Source: Achromobacter seleniivolatilans
GTDB lineage: Bacteria; Pseudomonadota; Gammaproteobacteria; Burkholderiales; Burkholderiaceae_B
Direction: 5' to 3'
Assembly (NCBI RefSeq): GCF_030864005.1
Contig: NZ_CP132976.1
Coordinates: 3,286,001-3,350,000, forward strand
DNA length: 64,000 nucleotides
Made by a program: the position numbers and the translations under genes. The notes beneath the pieces are model-generated. The model made no database searches. It saw only the letters and a program-made list of their open reading frames with translations, and had not been told where the DNA came from. Below are positions 26,400 to 36,410 of this stretch, piece after piece. How positions within the stretch are numbered: the first letter of the stretch is position 1; each line of letters begins with the position of its first letter.

Positions 26400-28463
26400 T
26401 CAAGCCAGCCGCATCACCCGGCGCCAGAACAGCACCGCCACCAGCACAAAGACGGCAAGCCCCAAGTAGGACGCGATCGGCGCAAAGCTCTCGCCTGCGA
26501 TGGCTAGCGGGGCGTCCGAGCTGCTGGCGCCGATCACGGCGGCCATCAGCACGCCAACCAGGCTTTCACCCACGATCAACCCTGATGCAATCAGCACGCC
26601 GCGCCGGTTGGGCGCATCGGCAAACTGTTCATAGGGCTTGCCTGCGGCAGCGGCGCGGCGGCGCAATGCGAGTTCAAGCAGCCATGCCAGCACCGCGCCC
26701 GCCACGATAGGCGCGGCAACCGTGGGCGGCAGATAGATGCCTATGCCCACCGCCAAAACCGGCATGCGGGCCACACGGCAGGTGCGCTTCAAGATCTCGT
26801 CCAGCACGATCAGGCACACCCCCACGCCCATGCCGATCAGGATCATGGTCCAGTTCAACTGATGGGTGAAGATGCCGCGCGCAATCGCCAGCATCAACGT
26901 CGCTTGCGGGGCCGACAACGCTTGCGCCGGGTCCATGCCCTGGCGCGGCATCGCATCGGCAAAACCATAAGCGTTGTAGAGCAGGTCCAACACCGGCGAA
27001 ATCACCGCAGCGCCCACCACGCAGCCGATCAAAAGCGCTACCTGCTGGCGCCACGGCGTAGCGCCGACCAGCCAGCCGGTCTTCAGATCTTGCAAGTTGT
27101 CATTGGAAATCGACGCAACCGCAACCACGGCGGACGTGCTGAAGATCGCCAGCGCAATCGCCATCTGCACGCCATTTTGCGCCGCGAGCAATTCGCCGCC
27201 CAAGGCCAGCATCAGTAAAGACACCAGCACAATGGCCACAATGCCCACCCCGGAAATCGGGCTGGTCGACGATCCCACCAGACCCGCCATGTAGCCGCAG
27301 GCCGCAGCGACCAGAAAGCCGAATACAAAGGCGAACAACACGGCATAGGCGACCAGCTTCCAGATGGCGCCGGCCGACAATGGCGCGCCCGCCAGAAACA
27401 CCTGGAACGTCACCACCAAAATCGCCACCAGCACCAGCGTGACCACCGAAATCCAGCCCGCCGACAAGTCGCGTTCCGTACGCGGCGCTTGGCCGGCCCG
27501 CGCCGCCCCCGCCTTCGTCAATGCCGAAAACGACGCCTTGACCCCGCGCGCCATCGGCATGAACAAAGTGGCCAGCGTCCAGATAGCGCCCACGCCAATC
27601 ACGCCCGCGCCGATGAAGCGCACCTGCGAGGACCACAAACCCGAGGCGTATTGAGCAAGAGTCTGGCCCGCCGGCATGTCTCCCATGGCGGTCAAGATGG
27701 GCACCGCGATGCCCCACGAAATGATCAGGCCTGTCAGCATCGCAAGGCCTGCCACAATGCCAATCAGGTAGCCGGCGCCCAACAGCGCCAGCGAAAAACC
27801 CATCGGCAGGCGAAACACCGCCCCGCCCAAGGCGAACCAGCCGCTGACGCCATCACCCAGCACGCGCAGACCGCTGGCGGCAAAGCTGACGACGGCGGCT
27901 GCAACGCCGCCAGTCACGATATCGCCCATGCCGGTCGCAGCGGGTTTGGCTGCCGGCTTGGCGCCCGCTGCCCCTGCATCCTCAGCCGCGTCTTGCGCGC
28001 GCTCTGCACTGCCCACGCGCAGAATTTCCGCCGCCGCCACGCCTTCCGGATAAGGCAGATCGCTTTGCACCACCATCACATGGCGCAGCGGAATCGTGAA
28101 CATCACGCCCAGCATGCCGCCCGCCGCGCAAATGCCCAGCGTCTGCCAGAACGGAAAGCCCTGCCAGTGGCCCATCATGACCAGTGCCGGCAGGATGAAG
28201 ATGATGGATGACAGCGTGCCGGCCGCCGAGGCCTGCGTCTGCACCATGTTGTTTTCAAGAATATTGGCGTCCTTGAACAGACGCAGCACCGACATTGAAA
28301 TCACCGCTGCGGGAATCGCCGATGAGAACGTCAGGCCGACCTTCAGCCCCAGGAAAACGTTGGAGGCCGTGAAGATGACCGTGATCAGAGCGCCCAACAA
28401 AACGCCGCGGAACGTAAGTTCCGGCAACGTGACATTGGCAGGGACGCTGACGGGTTGAGTCAT
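26400..28463 (-). CDS. OPT family oligopeptide transporter
   Basis: A 687-residue, multi-spanning membrane protein starting MTQPVSVPANVTLPELTFRG, with GGGAG eight bases upstream of the ATG. The first helices contain the OPT-typical NVFLGLKVGLTFSSAIPAAV and ENNMVQTQASAAGTLSS. Later ones contain ISNDNLQDLKTGWLVGATPW. About 15-16 hydrophobic segments are visible. OPT proteins are proton-coupled importers of small peptides or metal-chelate compounds. It is convergent with the ureide operon and has no partner gene on the same strand. Confidence 0.92.
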   Translation of the reverse strand: MTQPVSVPANVTLPELTFRGVLLGALITVIFTASNVFLGLKVGLTFSSAIPAAVISMSVLRLFKDANILENNMVQTQASAAGTLSSIIFILPALVMMGHWQGFPFWQTLGICAAGGMLGVMFTIPLRHVMVVQSDLPYPEGVAAAEILRVGSAERAQDAAEDAGAAGAKPAAKPAATGMGDIVTGGVAAAVVSFAASGLRVLGDGVSGWFALGGAVFRLPMGFSLALLGAGYLIGIVAGLAMLTGLIISWGIAVPILTAMGDMPAGQTLAQYASGLWSSQVRFIGAGVIGVGAIWTLATLFMPMARGVKASFSALTKAGAARAGQAPRTERDLSAGWISVVTLVLVAILVVTFQVFLAGAPLSAGAIWKLVAYAVLFAFVFGFLVAAACGYMAGLVGSSTSPISGVGIVAIVLVSLLMLALGGELLAAQNGVQMAIALAIFSTSAVVAVASISNDNLQDLKTGWLVGATPWRQQVALLIGCVVGAAVISPVLDLLYNAYGFADAMPRQGMDPAQALSAPQATLMLAIARGIFTHQLNWTMILIGMGVGVCLIVLDEILKRTCRVARMPVLAVGIGIYLPPTVAAPIVAGAVLAWLLELALRRRAAAAGKPYEQFADAPNRRGVLIASGLIVGESLVGVLMAAVIGASSSDAPLAIAGESFAPIASYLGLAVFVLVAVLFWRRVMRLA

Positions 28464-28683
28464 TGAAGTCTCCCGTTGTGATTTTGAAGAAACGGCGAAT
28501 TCTAGCGCGACACCGTCCACAGGGTGGTCACCACGCGTAAGCGCCGCTGGGCAGCAGAAGCTGCTGCCAACCCAAAAATTCTCAAAAGATTATGCTGAAA
28601 CCAGGCTTATCGCCCCCGGAATTTGATTACTCATGCCATCCGCACAGGTCTAGCATGGAGCGATAACAGGAGACAAATTCATT

Positions 28684-31365
28684 ATGTGTGACGCCAGCCC
28701 CCCGACCGATGGGCAAGACCTCCGGCATGACGCCGATCCCGCTGAAACCGCCGAATGGCGCGACGCCCTGCAGTCGCTGGTAGTAAGCGAAGGCGCGGGC
28801 CGCGCAGGATATGTGCTGGACAATCTGCTGGGGCATGCCGCGTCGCTGGGCCTGCGCGCCAATAGCCAGACTCGCACTGCCTATCTGAACACGATACCCG
28901 CCGACCAGGAACCGCCTTTTCCCGGCAACCTGGCGGTGGAAGAGCGCATTGCCCGCATCAACCGGTGGAACGCGCTGGCCATGGTCGTGCGCGCCAACCA
29001 GGCTCACGGCGAGCTGGGCGGCCATATCGCCAGTTATGCATCGGCGGCCGACCTGTTTGAGGTGGGCTTCAACCATTTCTTCCGGGCGCAGTCAGCGGAT
29101 GGGCCGGGTGATCTTGTCTATATGCAGCCACATTCCGCCCCGGGCGTCTATGCACGCGCCTACCTGGAGGGTTTTCTGGGCGACGACGATCTGGCGCATT
29201 TCCGGCAGGAAATCACCGCGACATCGCGGGGCCTGCGCGGGCTGTCGTCCTACCCCCACCCGTGGTTGATGCCGGACTTCTGGCAGTTTCCGACGGGATC
29301 GATGGGCATCGGCCCCATCAACGCCATCTATCAGGCGCGTTTCATGCGCTACCTGGAACACCGCTCCCTGGTGCCGGGCGCGGACCGTAAGGTCTGGGGC
29401 ATCTTTGGCGACGGAGAAATGGACGAACCCGAGTCCATCGCCGCGCTGACGCTGGCTGCGCGCGAAAAACTCGACAACCTGGTCTTCGTCGTCAACTGCA
29501 ATCTGCAACGGCTGGACGGCCCGGTGCGCGGCAATGGCCGCATCATCGACGAATTGGAAACGCTGTACGCGGGCGCGGGCTGGAACGTGATCAAACTGGT
29601 CTGGGGCAGCGACTGGGATGCGCTCTTGCGCCGCGACACCGGCGGCGCCCTGGCCCGCGCGTTCGCCAACACCGTGGACGGACAGTTTCAAACCTTTGCT
29701 GCCAATGACGGCGCCTTCAACCGCGCCCACTTCTTCAACCAGAATCCTGAGCTGGCCGCGCTCGTGGCCGACTGGACCGATGACGCCATCGACCGCCTGC
29801 ATCGCGGCGGCCACGACATGGTGAAGATCCATGCGGCGTATCACCGCGCGGCCCGGCATCGCGGGCAGCCGACCGTGATCCTGGCGCAGACCAAGAAAGG
29901 CTTCGGCATGGGCGCCGCTGGCCAGGGCAAGATGACGACCCACCAGCAAAAGAAGCTGGACGACGACGCGCTGCTGGCATTCCGCGACCGCTTCGCGCTG
30001 CCGATATCGGACGCAGACTGCCTGGCGCTGAAGTTCTACCGTCCCGCCGAAGACAGCGCCGAACTGCGCCATCTGCAAGCGCGCCGTGCCGCGCTGGGCG
30101 GCCACATCCCGCGCCGCAATACGCAATCGCCCAGTCTGACGCCGCCCGATGCCGAGCAATGGGCGCGCTTTGCGCTGGCCGCCGACGGCAAGGAAATGTC
30201 GTCCACCATGGCCATCGTGCGGATGCTGACGGGGCTGCTCAAGGACGAAACCATCGGCTCTCGCATCGTGCCCATTGTGGCGGACGAGGCCCGCACTTTC
30301 GGTATGGCCAACCTGTTCCGCCAGATCGGCATCTATTCAGCGCAGGGCCAGTTGTACGAACCGGAAGACATCGGCTCGGTGCTGTATTACCGCGAGGCCC
30401 GCGATGGCCAGATCCTGGAAGAAGGCATTACCGAAGCGGGCGCCATTTCGTCCTGGACCGCAGCCGGCACCAGCTATTCGGTGAACGGACTGCCGATGCT
30501 GCCCTTCTACATCTACTACTCGATGTTCGGATTCCAGCGCATCGGCGATTTGATCTGGGCCGCCGCCGACCAGCGCACGCGCGGATTCCTGGTCGGCGCC
30601 ACGTCCGGGCGCACCACCCTGGGCGGAGAAGGGTTGCAGCATCAGGATGGCTCCAGCCACATCATGGCTGCCACCGTGCCCAACTGCCGCGCCTACGATC
30701 CGGCCTATGCCTTCGAGGTCGCCGTTATCGTCGAATACGGCATGCGCCGCATGCTGGACGAACAGCACGACGAATTCTTCTACCTGACGGTCACGAACGA
30801 GAACCTGGCCCAGCCTGATATGCCGTCGGCCCCTGGCGTGCGTGAAGGGATTCTGCGCGGCATGTACCTGCTGCGCCCGGCGCAGCAAAAGGCCCAAGTG
30901 CGGTTGCTCGGCGCAGGGCCCATGTTGCGTGAAGCCGAGATGGCGGCTGACCGTCTGCGCGAACAACATGGCGTGGACGCGGAAGTCTGGAGCGTCACCA
31001 GTTTTTCCGAATTGGCCCGGGACGGACGTGAAGCGGAACGCGCCCGCGTGCTGGGGCTGGACGCCCAAGAAGACTGGGTGCGCACATGCCTGGGCGGCAG
31101 CAACGCCCCGGTGATTGCCGCCACCGATTACGTGCGCGCCGTGCCCGACCAGATACGCGCCTGGGTCCCGGCCCCCTTCCGCACCCTGGGCACCGACGGC
31201 TTTGGCCGCAGCGACACCCGCGCCCAACTGCGCGACTTCTTTGAAGTCAGCGCCGATTGGATCGTGCTTTACGCGCTGGACATCCTGGGCCGCCAAAAAG
31301 AGGCCGACGCCCTGCGTAAAACCTTGAGCGCCGCCACACGCCAAACGCCGCCCTGGCAATCGTAG
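28684..31365 (+). CDS. Homodimeric 2-oxo-acid dehydrogenase E1 (AceE paralogue)
   Basis: An 893-residue thiamine-diphosphate E1 of the homodimeric AceE type. It has RINRWNALAMVVRAN, GGHIASYASAADLFEVGFNHFFR, the TPP/Mg motif GDGEMDEPES and VNCNLQRLDGPVRGNG. Further on are HQQKKLDD and, near the C-terminus, TSFSELARDGREAER. No E2 or E3 gene is adjacent, so it is probably a second E1 rather than the main pyruvate dehydrogenase. MdeB-like paralogues act on 2-oxobutyrate in methionine breakdown. Given acdS upstream, whose product is 2-oxobutyrate, such a role is plausible but unproven. Confidence 0.88.
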   Translation: MCDASPPTDGQDLRHDADPAETAEWRDALQSLVVSEGAGRAGYVLDNLLGHAASLGLRANSQTRTAYLNTIPADQEPPFPGNLAVEERIARINRWNALAMVVRANQAHGELGGHIASYASAADLFEVGFNHFFRAQSADGPGDLVYMQPHSAPGVYARAYLEGFLGDDDLAHFRQEITATSRGLRGLSSYPHPWLMPDFWQFPTGSMGIGPINAIYQARFMRYLEHRSLVPGADRKVWGIFGDGEMDEPESIAALTLAAREKLDNLVFVVNCNLQRLDGPVRGNGRIIDELETLYAGAGWNVIKLVWGSDWDALLRRDTGGALARAFANTVDGQFQTFAANDGAFNRAHFFNQNPELAALVADWTDDAIDRLHRGGHDMVKIHAAYHRAARHRGQPTVILAQTKKGFGMGAAGQGKMTTHQQKKLDDDALLAFRDRFALPISDADCLALKFYRPAEDSAELRHLQARRAALGGHIPRRNTQSPSLTPPDAEQWARFALAADGKEMSSTMAIVRMLTGLLKDETIGSRIVPIVADEARTFGMANLFRQIGIYSAQGQLYEPEDIGSVLYYREARDGQILEEGITEAGAISSWTAAGTSYSVNGLPMLPFYIYYSMFGFQRIGDLIWAAADQRTRGFLVGATSGRTTLGGEGLQHQDGSSHIMAATVPNCRAYDPAYAFEVAVIVEYGMRRMLDEQHDEFFYLTVTNENLAQPDMPSAPGVREGILRGMYLLRPAQQKAQVRLLGAGPMLREAEMAADRLREQHGVDAEVWSVTSFSELARDGREAERARVLGLDAQEDWVRTCLGGSNAPVIAATDYVRAVPDQIRAWVPAPFRTLGTDGFGRSDTRAQLRDFFEVSADWIVLYALDILGRQKEADALRKTLSAATRQTPPWQS

Positions 31366-31376
31366 ATGGGTGTCGT

Positions 31377-31435
31377 GCGAGAGGTCCAGGACAAGAATGC
31401 GATTGGCAGTCGGGTTCTTGTCCGGAACCTCTCGC
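31377..31435. repeat. Long imperfect inverted repeat after the AceE-type gene
   Basis: Two 21-base arms (31377-31397 and 31415-31435) pair at 19 of 21 positions around a 17-base loop. Arm 1 begins GCGAGAGG and ends GACAAGAA. The repeat starts 12 bases after the E1 stop. No T-run follows, so it is not a standard Rho-independent terminator. The rest of the 340-bp gap (31436-31705) holds no recognisable gene; it must contain the malic-enzyme promoter, but I cannot pick one with confidence. Confidence 0.7.
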
Positions 31436-31705
31436 GTGCCCCATCCAGCGACCGATTGGCGCCGCAGCGGCATCCCCACATGCCGCCCTCCGCCGCAGAT
31501 GACTCTGCGCTATCGGTATCATCTGCAACCCGTCCGGCATTTGATCAAAATCGTCCGCACGCTGCACTGCAACAACCAATCACCTGCGCTTTCTGGTGAA
31601 ATACGGATGTTCCCCAAGCATTTCGCAAAGAATACGGCGGGCCGCGAGCCCGCCTTTGGTCATCCCGTTTCCTTTTTCAGTTAGTGCCTCAGAGGCCCCG
31701 ATCCC

Positions 31706-34003
31706 ATGGACGAAACTCTTACCAAAATGGCGTTGGATTACCACGCCTATCCCACCCCCGGCAAAATCTCGGTCGTCCCGACCAAGACTCTGGCCAACCA
31801 GGACGACTTGTCCCTGGCCTACTCTCCCGGCGTGGCCGCTGCGTGCATGGCCATCTTCGAACAAGGCGATGACGCCGCGTCGAAGTACACCTCGCGCGGC
31901 AACCTGGTGGGTGTGATCACCAACGGCACCGCCGTTCTGGGTCTGGGCAACATTGGCCCGCTGGCCGCCAAACCGGTGATGGAAGGCAAAGGCTGCCTGT
32001 TCAAGAAATTCGCCGGCATCGACGTGTTCGACATCGAACTGGCCGAAAACGATCCTGACAAGCTGGTCGACATCATCGCGGCGCTGGAACCCACGCTGGG
32101 CGGCGTCAACCTGGAAGACATCAAGGCGCCCGAGTGCTTCTACATCGAGAAGAAGCTGCGCGAGCGCATGAAAATTCCCGTCTTCCATGACGACCAGCAC
32201 GGTACCGCCATCATCTCGTCGGCTGCCATCCTGAACGGCCTGAAGGTCGTCAACAAGGACATCGGTTCGGTCAAGCTGGCTTGCTCGGGCGCAGGCGCCG
32301 CGGCTATCGCTTGCCTGGACCTGCTGGTGCACTTGGGCGTCAAGCGCGAGAACATCTTTGTCGTCGACTCCCGTGGCGTGATCTGGGATGGCCGCGATGA
32401 AAACATGGAGGCCAACAAGAAGCGCTACGCGCAAAAGACCGACGCCCGTACGCTGGCCGACGTGGTCGACGGCGCCGATGTGTTCCTGGGTTGCTCCACC
32501 GCTGGCGTGCTGACCGGCGACATGGTCAAGACCATGGCCGATCGTCCGCTGATTCTGGCGCTGGCCAACCCGGAACCGGAAATCCGCCCGGAAATCGCCA
32601 AGGCCGCCCGCCCTGACTGCATCATCGCCACCGGCCGTTCGGACTACCCGAACCAGGTCAACAACGTGCTGTGCTTCCCCTTCATCTTCCGCGGCGCCAT
32701 GGATGCCGGCGCCTCGCGCATCACCGAAGAAATGAAGCTGGCATGCGTGAAGGCCATTGCAGAACTGGCCCAAGCCGAGCAAAACGATGAAGTGGCCCGC
32801 GCCTACGCCGGCCAAGAGCTGTCGTTCGGTCCCGACTACATCATCCCCAAGCCGTTCGACCCGCGCCTGATCGTCCAGATCGCGCCGGCCGTGGCCCAAG
32901 CGGCTGCCGACTCCGGCGTGGCCGCCCGCCCGATCGAAGACATCGAAGCCTACCGCCAAAAGCTGATGGGTTTCGTGTACCACTCGGGTCAGCTGATGCG
33001 TCCGCTGTTCGCCCAAGCCAAGAAGGCGCCCAAGCGCGTCATCTACGCCGACGGCGAAGACGAGCGCGTCCTGCGCGCCGTGCAAACGGTGGCTGATGAA
33101 AAGCTGGCGTTCCCGATCCTGATCGGCCGCCCCGCCGTCATCGAGATGCGCATTGAAAAAGCCGGCCTGCGTCTGAAGGCTGGCGAGCACTTCGAGATCG
33201 TGGACCCGGAAGACGACAACCGTTTCACCGAAACCTGGAACGCGTACTACCAGCTGAAGGGCCGTGAAGGCGTGACGCCGGCTATCGCCAAAGCGATGAT
33301 CCGCAAGCACAACACGCTGATCGGCGCGATGCTGCTGCGTCGCGGCGACGCCGACGCGCTGCTGTGCGGCGTGGCCAGCAAGTACGACAACCAGCTCAAG
33401 TACATCGACGAAATCATCGGCAAAAAGGAAGGCCAGACCTACGCCGCCCTGAACGTGCTGATGCTGCCCGACCAGACGCTGTTCGTCACTGACACCCACG
33501 TCAATGAAAACCCGACGGCCGAAGAAGTCGCCAGCATCACCATCCAGGCCGCAGACGAAATGCTGCGCTTTGGCGTGGTGCCGAAGATCGCCCTGCTCTC
33601 GCATTCGAACTTCGGCAGCCGTGTGACGGAATCGTCGCGCAAGATGGCCACCGCCAGCAAGATCGTGCAAGAACGCGCGCCTGACCTGGAAGTGGACGGC
33701 GAAATGCACGCCGACGCCGCCTTGTCGGAAAAGATCCGCGTTCTGGCCTACCCGGACAGCACGTTGAAGGGCCGCGCCAATCTGCTGGTCATGCCGAATC
33801 TGGACACCGGCAACATCACGTACAACATGCTGAAGATGACGGGCAGCAACGGCGTCGCGATGGGTCCGATCCTGCTGGGCGCCGCGCGCCCGGTACACAT
33901 TCTGACCACCAGCGCGACCGTGCGCCGCATCGTCAACATGACGGCGCTGGCCGTGGTGGATGCGCAGCAGGAAGCCGCCGAAGCCGCCAAAAAGCGTCGT
34001 TAA
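31706..34003 (+). CDS. maeB: NADP-dependent malic enzyme (MaeB)
   Basis: A 765-residue protein. A malic-enzyme domain (about 1-430) has [20 protein letters not shown], the metal-binding [11 protein letters not shown] and the nucleotide-binding [15 protein letters not shown] phosphotransacetylase-like domain follows (about 440-765; [43 protein letters not shown]). The PTA-like part normally senses acetyl-CoA and does not catalyse. It decarboxylates malate to pyruvate, giving NADPH during growth on TCA intermediates. The start [16 protein letters not shown] fits the family, and the length is standard. Confidence 0.96.
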   Translation: MDETLTKMALDYHAYPTPGKISVVPTKTLANQDDLSLAYSPGVAAACMAIFEQGDDAASKYTSRGNLVGVITNGTAVLGLGNIGPLAAKPVMEGKGCLFKKFAGIDVFDIELAENDPDKLVDIIAALEPTLGGVNLEDIKAPECFYIEKKLRERMKIPVFHDDQHGTAIISSAAILNGLKVVNKDIGSVKLACSGAGAAAIACLDLLVHLGVKRENIFVVDSRGVIWDGRDENMEANKKRYAQKTDARTLADVVDGADVFLGCSTAGVLTGDMVKTMADRPLILALANPEPEIRPEIAKAARPDCIIATGRSDYPNQVNNVLCFPFIFRGAMDAGASRITEEMKLACVKAIAELAQAEQNDEVARAYAGQELSFGPDYIIPKPFDPRLIVQIAPAVAQAAADSGVAARPIEDIEAYRQKLMGFVYHSGQLMRPLFAQAKKAPKRVIYADGEDERVLRAVQTVADEKLAFPILIGRPAVIEMRIEKAGLRLKAGEHFEIVDPEDDNRFTETWNAYYQLKGREGVTPAIAKAMIRKHNTLIGAMLLRRGDADALLCGVASKYDNQLKYIDEIIGKKEGQTYAALNVLMLPDQTLFVTDTHVNENPTAEEVASITIQAADEMLRFGVVPKIALLSHSNFGSRVTESSRKMATASKIVQERAPDLEVDGEMHADAALSEKIRVLAYPDSTLKGRANLLVMPNLDTGNITYNMLKMTGSNGVAMGPILLGAARPVHILTTSATVRRIVNMTALAVVDAQQEAAEAAKKRR

Positions 34004-34024
34004 TCGCTGACTGGCTCAAGGTTG

Positions 34025-34049
34025 CGGGCGCCCTTCGGGGCGCCCGTTT
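34025..34049 (+). terminator. maeB terminator
   Basis: CGGGCGCCC (34025-34033), tetraloop TTCG, GGGCGCCCG (34038-34046), then TTT. A compact Rho-independent terminator 22 bp past the maeB stop. Confidence 0.85.
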
Positions 34050-34134
34050 GCATTGCGCGAAATCAACACGGCGTGCTCGTCCAACAGCCTGCACGAATGG
34101 TAAAACCTAGCTTGTCCTTATCCCTGGAGACGAC

Positions 34135-34587
34135 ATGCTGGCCGACGCTCTATATGCCTGGTTTCACTACCTGGCCATTTTTGTACTGGTGGTGGTCTTG
34201 ACGGCCGAAGCCGTGCTGCTGCGCCCCGATCTGACCGCCAATGGCGTCAAGCGTCTGATCATCTATGACCGTTTCTACGGGATCAGCGCCATCGTCGTTC
34301 TGATCACCGGCCTGCTGCGTCTGACCCAGGGATTGAAAGGCGCCGCCTTCTACATGAGCAGCCCCTGGTTTCACGCCAAGATCACGCTGTTCGTCGTCAT
34401 TGCGCTCTGTTCGATTCCCCCCACACTGGCATTTTTGCGGTGGGCAAAACAATCGCGCCAACAGCCGGGTTTTGTACCTGCGCTTCCGGAAATCAAACGC
34501 GCGCGGCGCTGGGTCATGATTTCGTCGCACCTGTTTATCTTTCTGCCGCTGTTCGCGGTGCTGATGGCCCGGCATGTAGGCGGGTAA
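34135..34587 (+). CDS. DUF2214 family membrane protein
   Basis: A 150-residue inner-membrane protein with four predicted helices (about residues 10-28, 52-70, 84-102 and 126-146). It contains WFHYLAIFVLVVVLTAEAVLLRP and FYMSSPWFHAKITLFVVIALCSIPPTL, typical of DUF2214. CTGGAGA precedes the ATG. It stands alone between the maeB terminator and a convergent LysR gene. Function is unknown. Confidence 0.82.
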   Translation: MLADALYAWFHYLAIFVLVVVLTAEAVLLRPDLTANGVKRLIIYDRFYGISAIVVLITGLLRLTQGLKGAAFYMSSPWFHAKITLFVVIALCSIPPTLAFLRWAKQSRQQPGFVPALPEIKRARRWVMISSHLFIFLPLFAVLMARHVGG

Positions 34588-34601
34588 ATGCAGGTGGATA
34601 A

Positions 34602-35492
34602 CTAGACCGCGCGCAGCCGTTCAGACAGATACTCTACGAACACCCTGACCCTCGCTGGCAACAATCGCGTATCCGTGACCACGTGCAGCGGGAACGGCCC
34701 CAGGGTCCAATCAGGCAGAACGCGCTGCAACTCGCCAGCGCGTTCAAGCTCTGTCTGTTGCGCGCCCACTGCGGCAATGCCGGCGCCAAGCATGGCCAGC
34801 TTGCGGGCCATGCCGGCTTCGTTCACCGAGAACCGGCTACGCGGCTGCACGCTGAATTCTTCACTGCCGCTGACCATCGGCCATCGCGCGGCTCCCGCAA
34901 GCGCGTCGATTCGAAATCCGATGCATTGGTGCGCCTCAAGCTCGGACGGATGCGCCGGTGTGCCGTGTGCGGCCAAGTATGCCGGCGACGCATACAGATA
35001 GCCGCGCACGGCGCCCAGGCATCGCGCAATCCGGGAAGAATCCGGCAACGCGCCAATGGCGATTGTCAGATCGCAGGAATCGAAGACGCGGCCCGCATGT
35101 TCCAGGCTAGCCAGGTTGACGTGGAAATCCACGTCGGGATAGCGTCTTGAGAATTCCAGGAATATCTCCGCCATCATGTCGGTGGCGAATGCCGCCGGCA
35201 TATTGACCCGCAACAGGCCCGACGGCTTGTCAATCAGCGCCTGCAATTCCTCATGCGCCGTCTGCGCCTGCGCCACGATGCGCAAGCAGCGCTCAAGATA
35301 CAGCTCGCCCGCGCCGGTCAGTTCCATCTTGCGCGTATTGCGATTGAGCAGGCTCAGGCCCACCGAACGCTCCAACTCCGCCACACGGCGCGATAGCGTC
35401 GATTTCGGCACGCCCAGCACGGCGGCGGCACGGGAAAAGCTGCGCGCCTGCGCAACCTCCGCGAACACCTCCATGCTGTGCAGCCGTTTCAC
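34602..35492 (-). CDS. LysR family transcriptional regulator
   Basis: A 296-residue LTTR. An N-terminal winged helix-turn-helix (residues 1-60; FAEVAQARSFSRAAAVLGVPKSTLSRRVAELE) is followed by a LysR substrate-binding domain of the CrgA/DmlR-like subgroup (VNMPAAFATDMMAEIFLEFSRRYPDVDF). It starts 10 bases after the stop of the mipA-like gene on the same strand, so the two are probably co-transcribed. Target genes are not evident. Confidence 0.92.
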   Translation of the reverse strand: MKRLHSMEVFAEVAQARSFSRAAAVLGVPKSTLSRRVAELERSVGLSLLNRNTRKMELTGAGELYLERCLRIVAQAQTAHEELQALIDKPSGLLRVNMPAAFATDMMAEIFLEFSRRYPDVDFHVNLASLEHAGRVFDSCDLTIAIGALPDSSRIARCLGAVRGYLYASPAYLAAHGTPAHPSELEAHQCIGFRIDALAGAARWPMVSGSEEFSVQPRSRFSVNEAGMARKLAMLGAGIAAVGAQQTELERAGELQRVLPDWTLGPFPLHVVTDTRLLPARVRVFVEYLSERLRAV

Positions 35493-35502
35493 GGACGGGC
35501 GA

Positions 35503-36282
35503 TCAGAAAGCGTAAATCACGCCAACGTTGCCGAAGACGTTGGTGTTGCGTTCAACCAGAGGACTGTCGCGCACATCGCCAACCAGCGAGCTCACGCCAA
35601 CCGTGGTCACGGCGCTCCAGCTCGGCGTGAAGCGGTACGACCAGGTCGAAAACAACGCGACGGATTTGAAGCCCGAAGACGCCGAGTATTCCTTCAGTCC
35701 CGCGCGGCTCTTGGCGGCTTGGCTGGACGTTACGCCGTACCAGGTCTGCATTTGGTCCTTATTCGCCCATTCGGTGCTGACACCAAAACGCAAGCTGCTG
35801 CTTTCGCTGCGCCACGCCAGATAGCTGGCGCGCAATTCCAACGAACCGCCATAACCGCTGCGCGCTGCCTGCTTATAGGCCATGCCCAACGAATACGGAC
35901 CCGGAGCCCATTCAACGTACGCGCCATAGGCGCCATGGAAATCAATATCGTCCAGCCCCTTGAGCCTGTCCGAATCGCTCGACTTGCGGCCCAGCCCCAG
36001 GCCGACAAACACGCCCGCGTCCAGATCCTTCGCCAGGCTCGTCTTCAACCCCATGGCGGGCAATCCCGCCCGCGGCGTGATGAAGAAGTTGCCGGAGTGA
36101 TAGTTGATCATGGGCACCGGCAGCGTGCGGTAGTCATCCGACCCCTGATATACCGGCACCACGCCGACACCCAGGCCCACGAAATTGGGGCCTGACTGCT
36201 CGGCCTGCGCGCCTGTAGCGGCTAATAGCGCAACTGCGGCCAGGAGCGGGCGCCTTGCTAACATACCGGTTCTCATCAACAT
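35503..36282 (-). CDS. MipA/OmpV family outer-membrane protein
   Basis: A protein of about 259 residues with a signal peptide ending ATGAQA. The mature part is a small beta-barrel with NFVGLGVGVVPVYQGSDDYRTLPVPMINYHSGNFFITPRAG and a C-terminal strand ending VGVIYAF, typical of MipA/OmpV. The start at 36282 is chosen for AGGGAAAG just upstream; the ATGs at 36276 and 36264 are alternatives. It is divergent from a two-component system, and MipA-like genes are often targets of such systems in Gram-negatives. The candidate response-regulator box at 36349-36365 lies between them. Confidence 0.88.
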   Translation of the reverse strand: MLMRTGMLARRPLLAAVALLAATGAQAEQSGPNFVGLGVGVVPVYQGSDDYRTLPVPMINYHSGNFFITPRAGLPAMGLKTSLAKDLDAGVFVGLGLGRKSSDSDRLKGLDDIDFHGAYGAYVEWAPGPYSLGMAYKQAARSGYGGSLELRASYLAWRSESSSLRFGVSTEWANKDQMQTWYGVTSSQAAKSRAGLKEYSASSGFKSVALFSTWSYRFTPSWSAVTTVGVSSLVGDVRDSPLVERNTNVFGNVGVIYAF

Positions 36283-36348
36283 CTCTTTCCCTGACGGTTC
36301 AGGCCGGCATTGCATCGCCGGCGACAGGCCGCATTGTGGCGGGAGAGT

Positions 36349-36365
36349 TTTAAAAATTTCTTAAG
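36349..36365. promoter_or_regulatory. Candidate PmrA/QseB-type response-regulator box
   Basis: Two TTAA cores (36350-36353 and 36361-36364, the second inside TTAAG) repeat with an exact 11-bp period, like the CTTAAN6CTTAA boxes bound by PmrA/QseB-type regulators. The site is in the region between the divergent mipA-like gene and the response regulator, 46 bp upstream of the latter's TTG. Confidence 0.5.
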
Positions 36366-36410
36366 CTCGCGGTGTCATCATGGCGTGGCTACTAAACGCT
36401 GGGAGGGCGC

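Noticed and set aside
31580..33898. 772-codon minus-strand open frame
   Set aside because: Antisense shadow of maeB, whose motifs are unambiguous.
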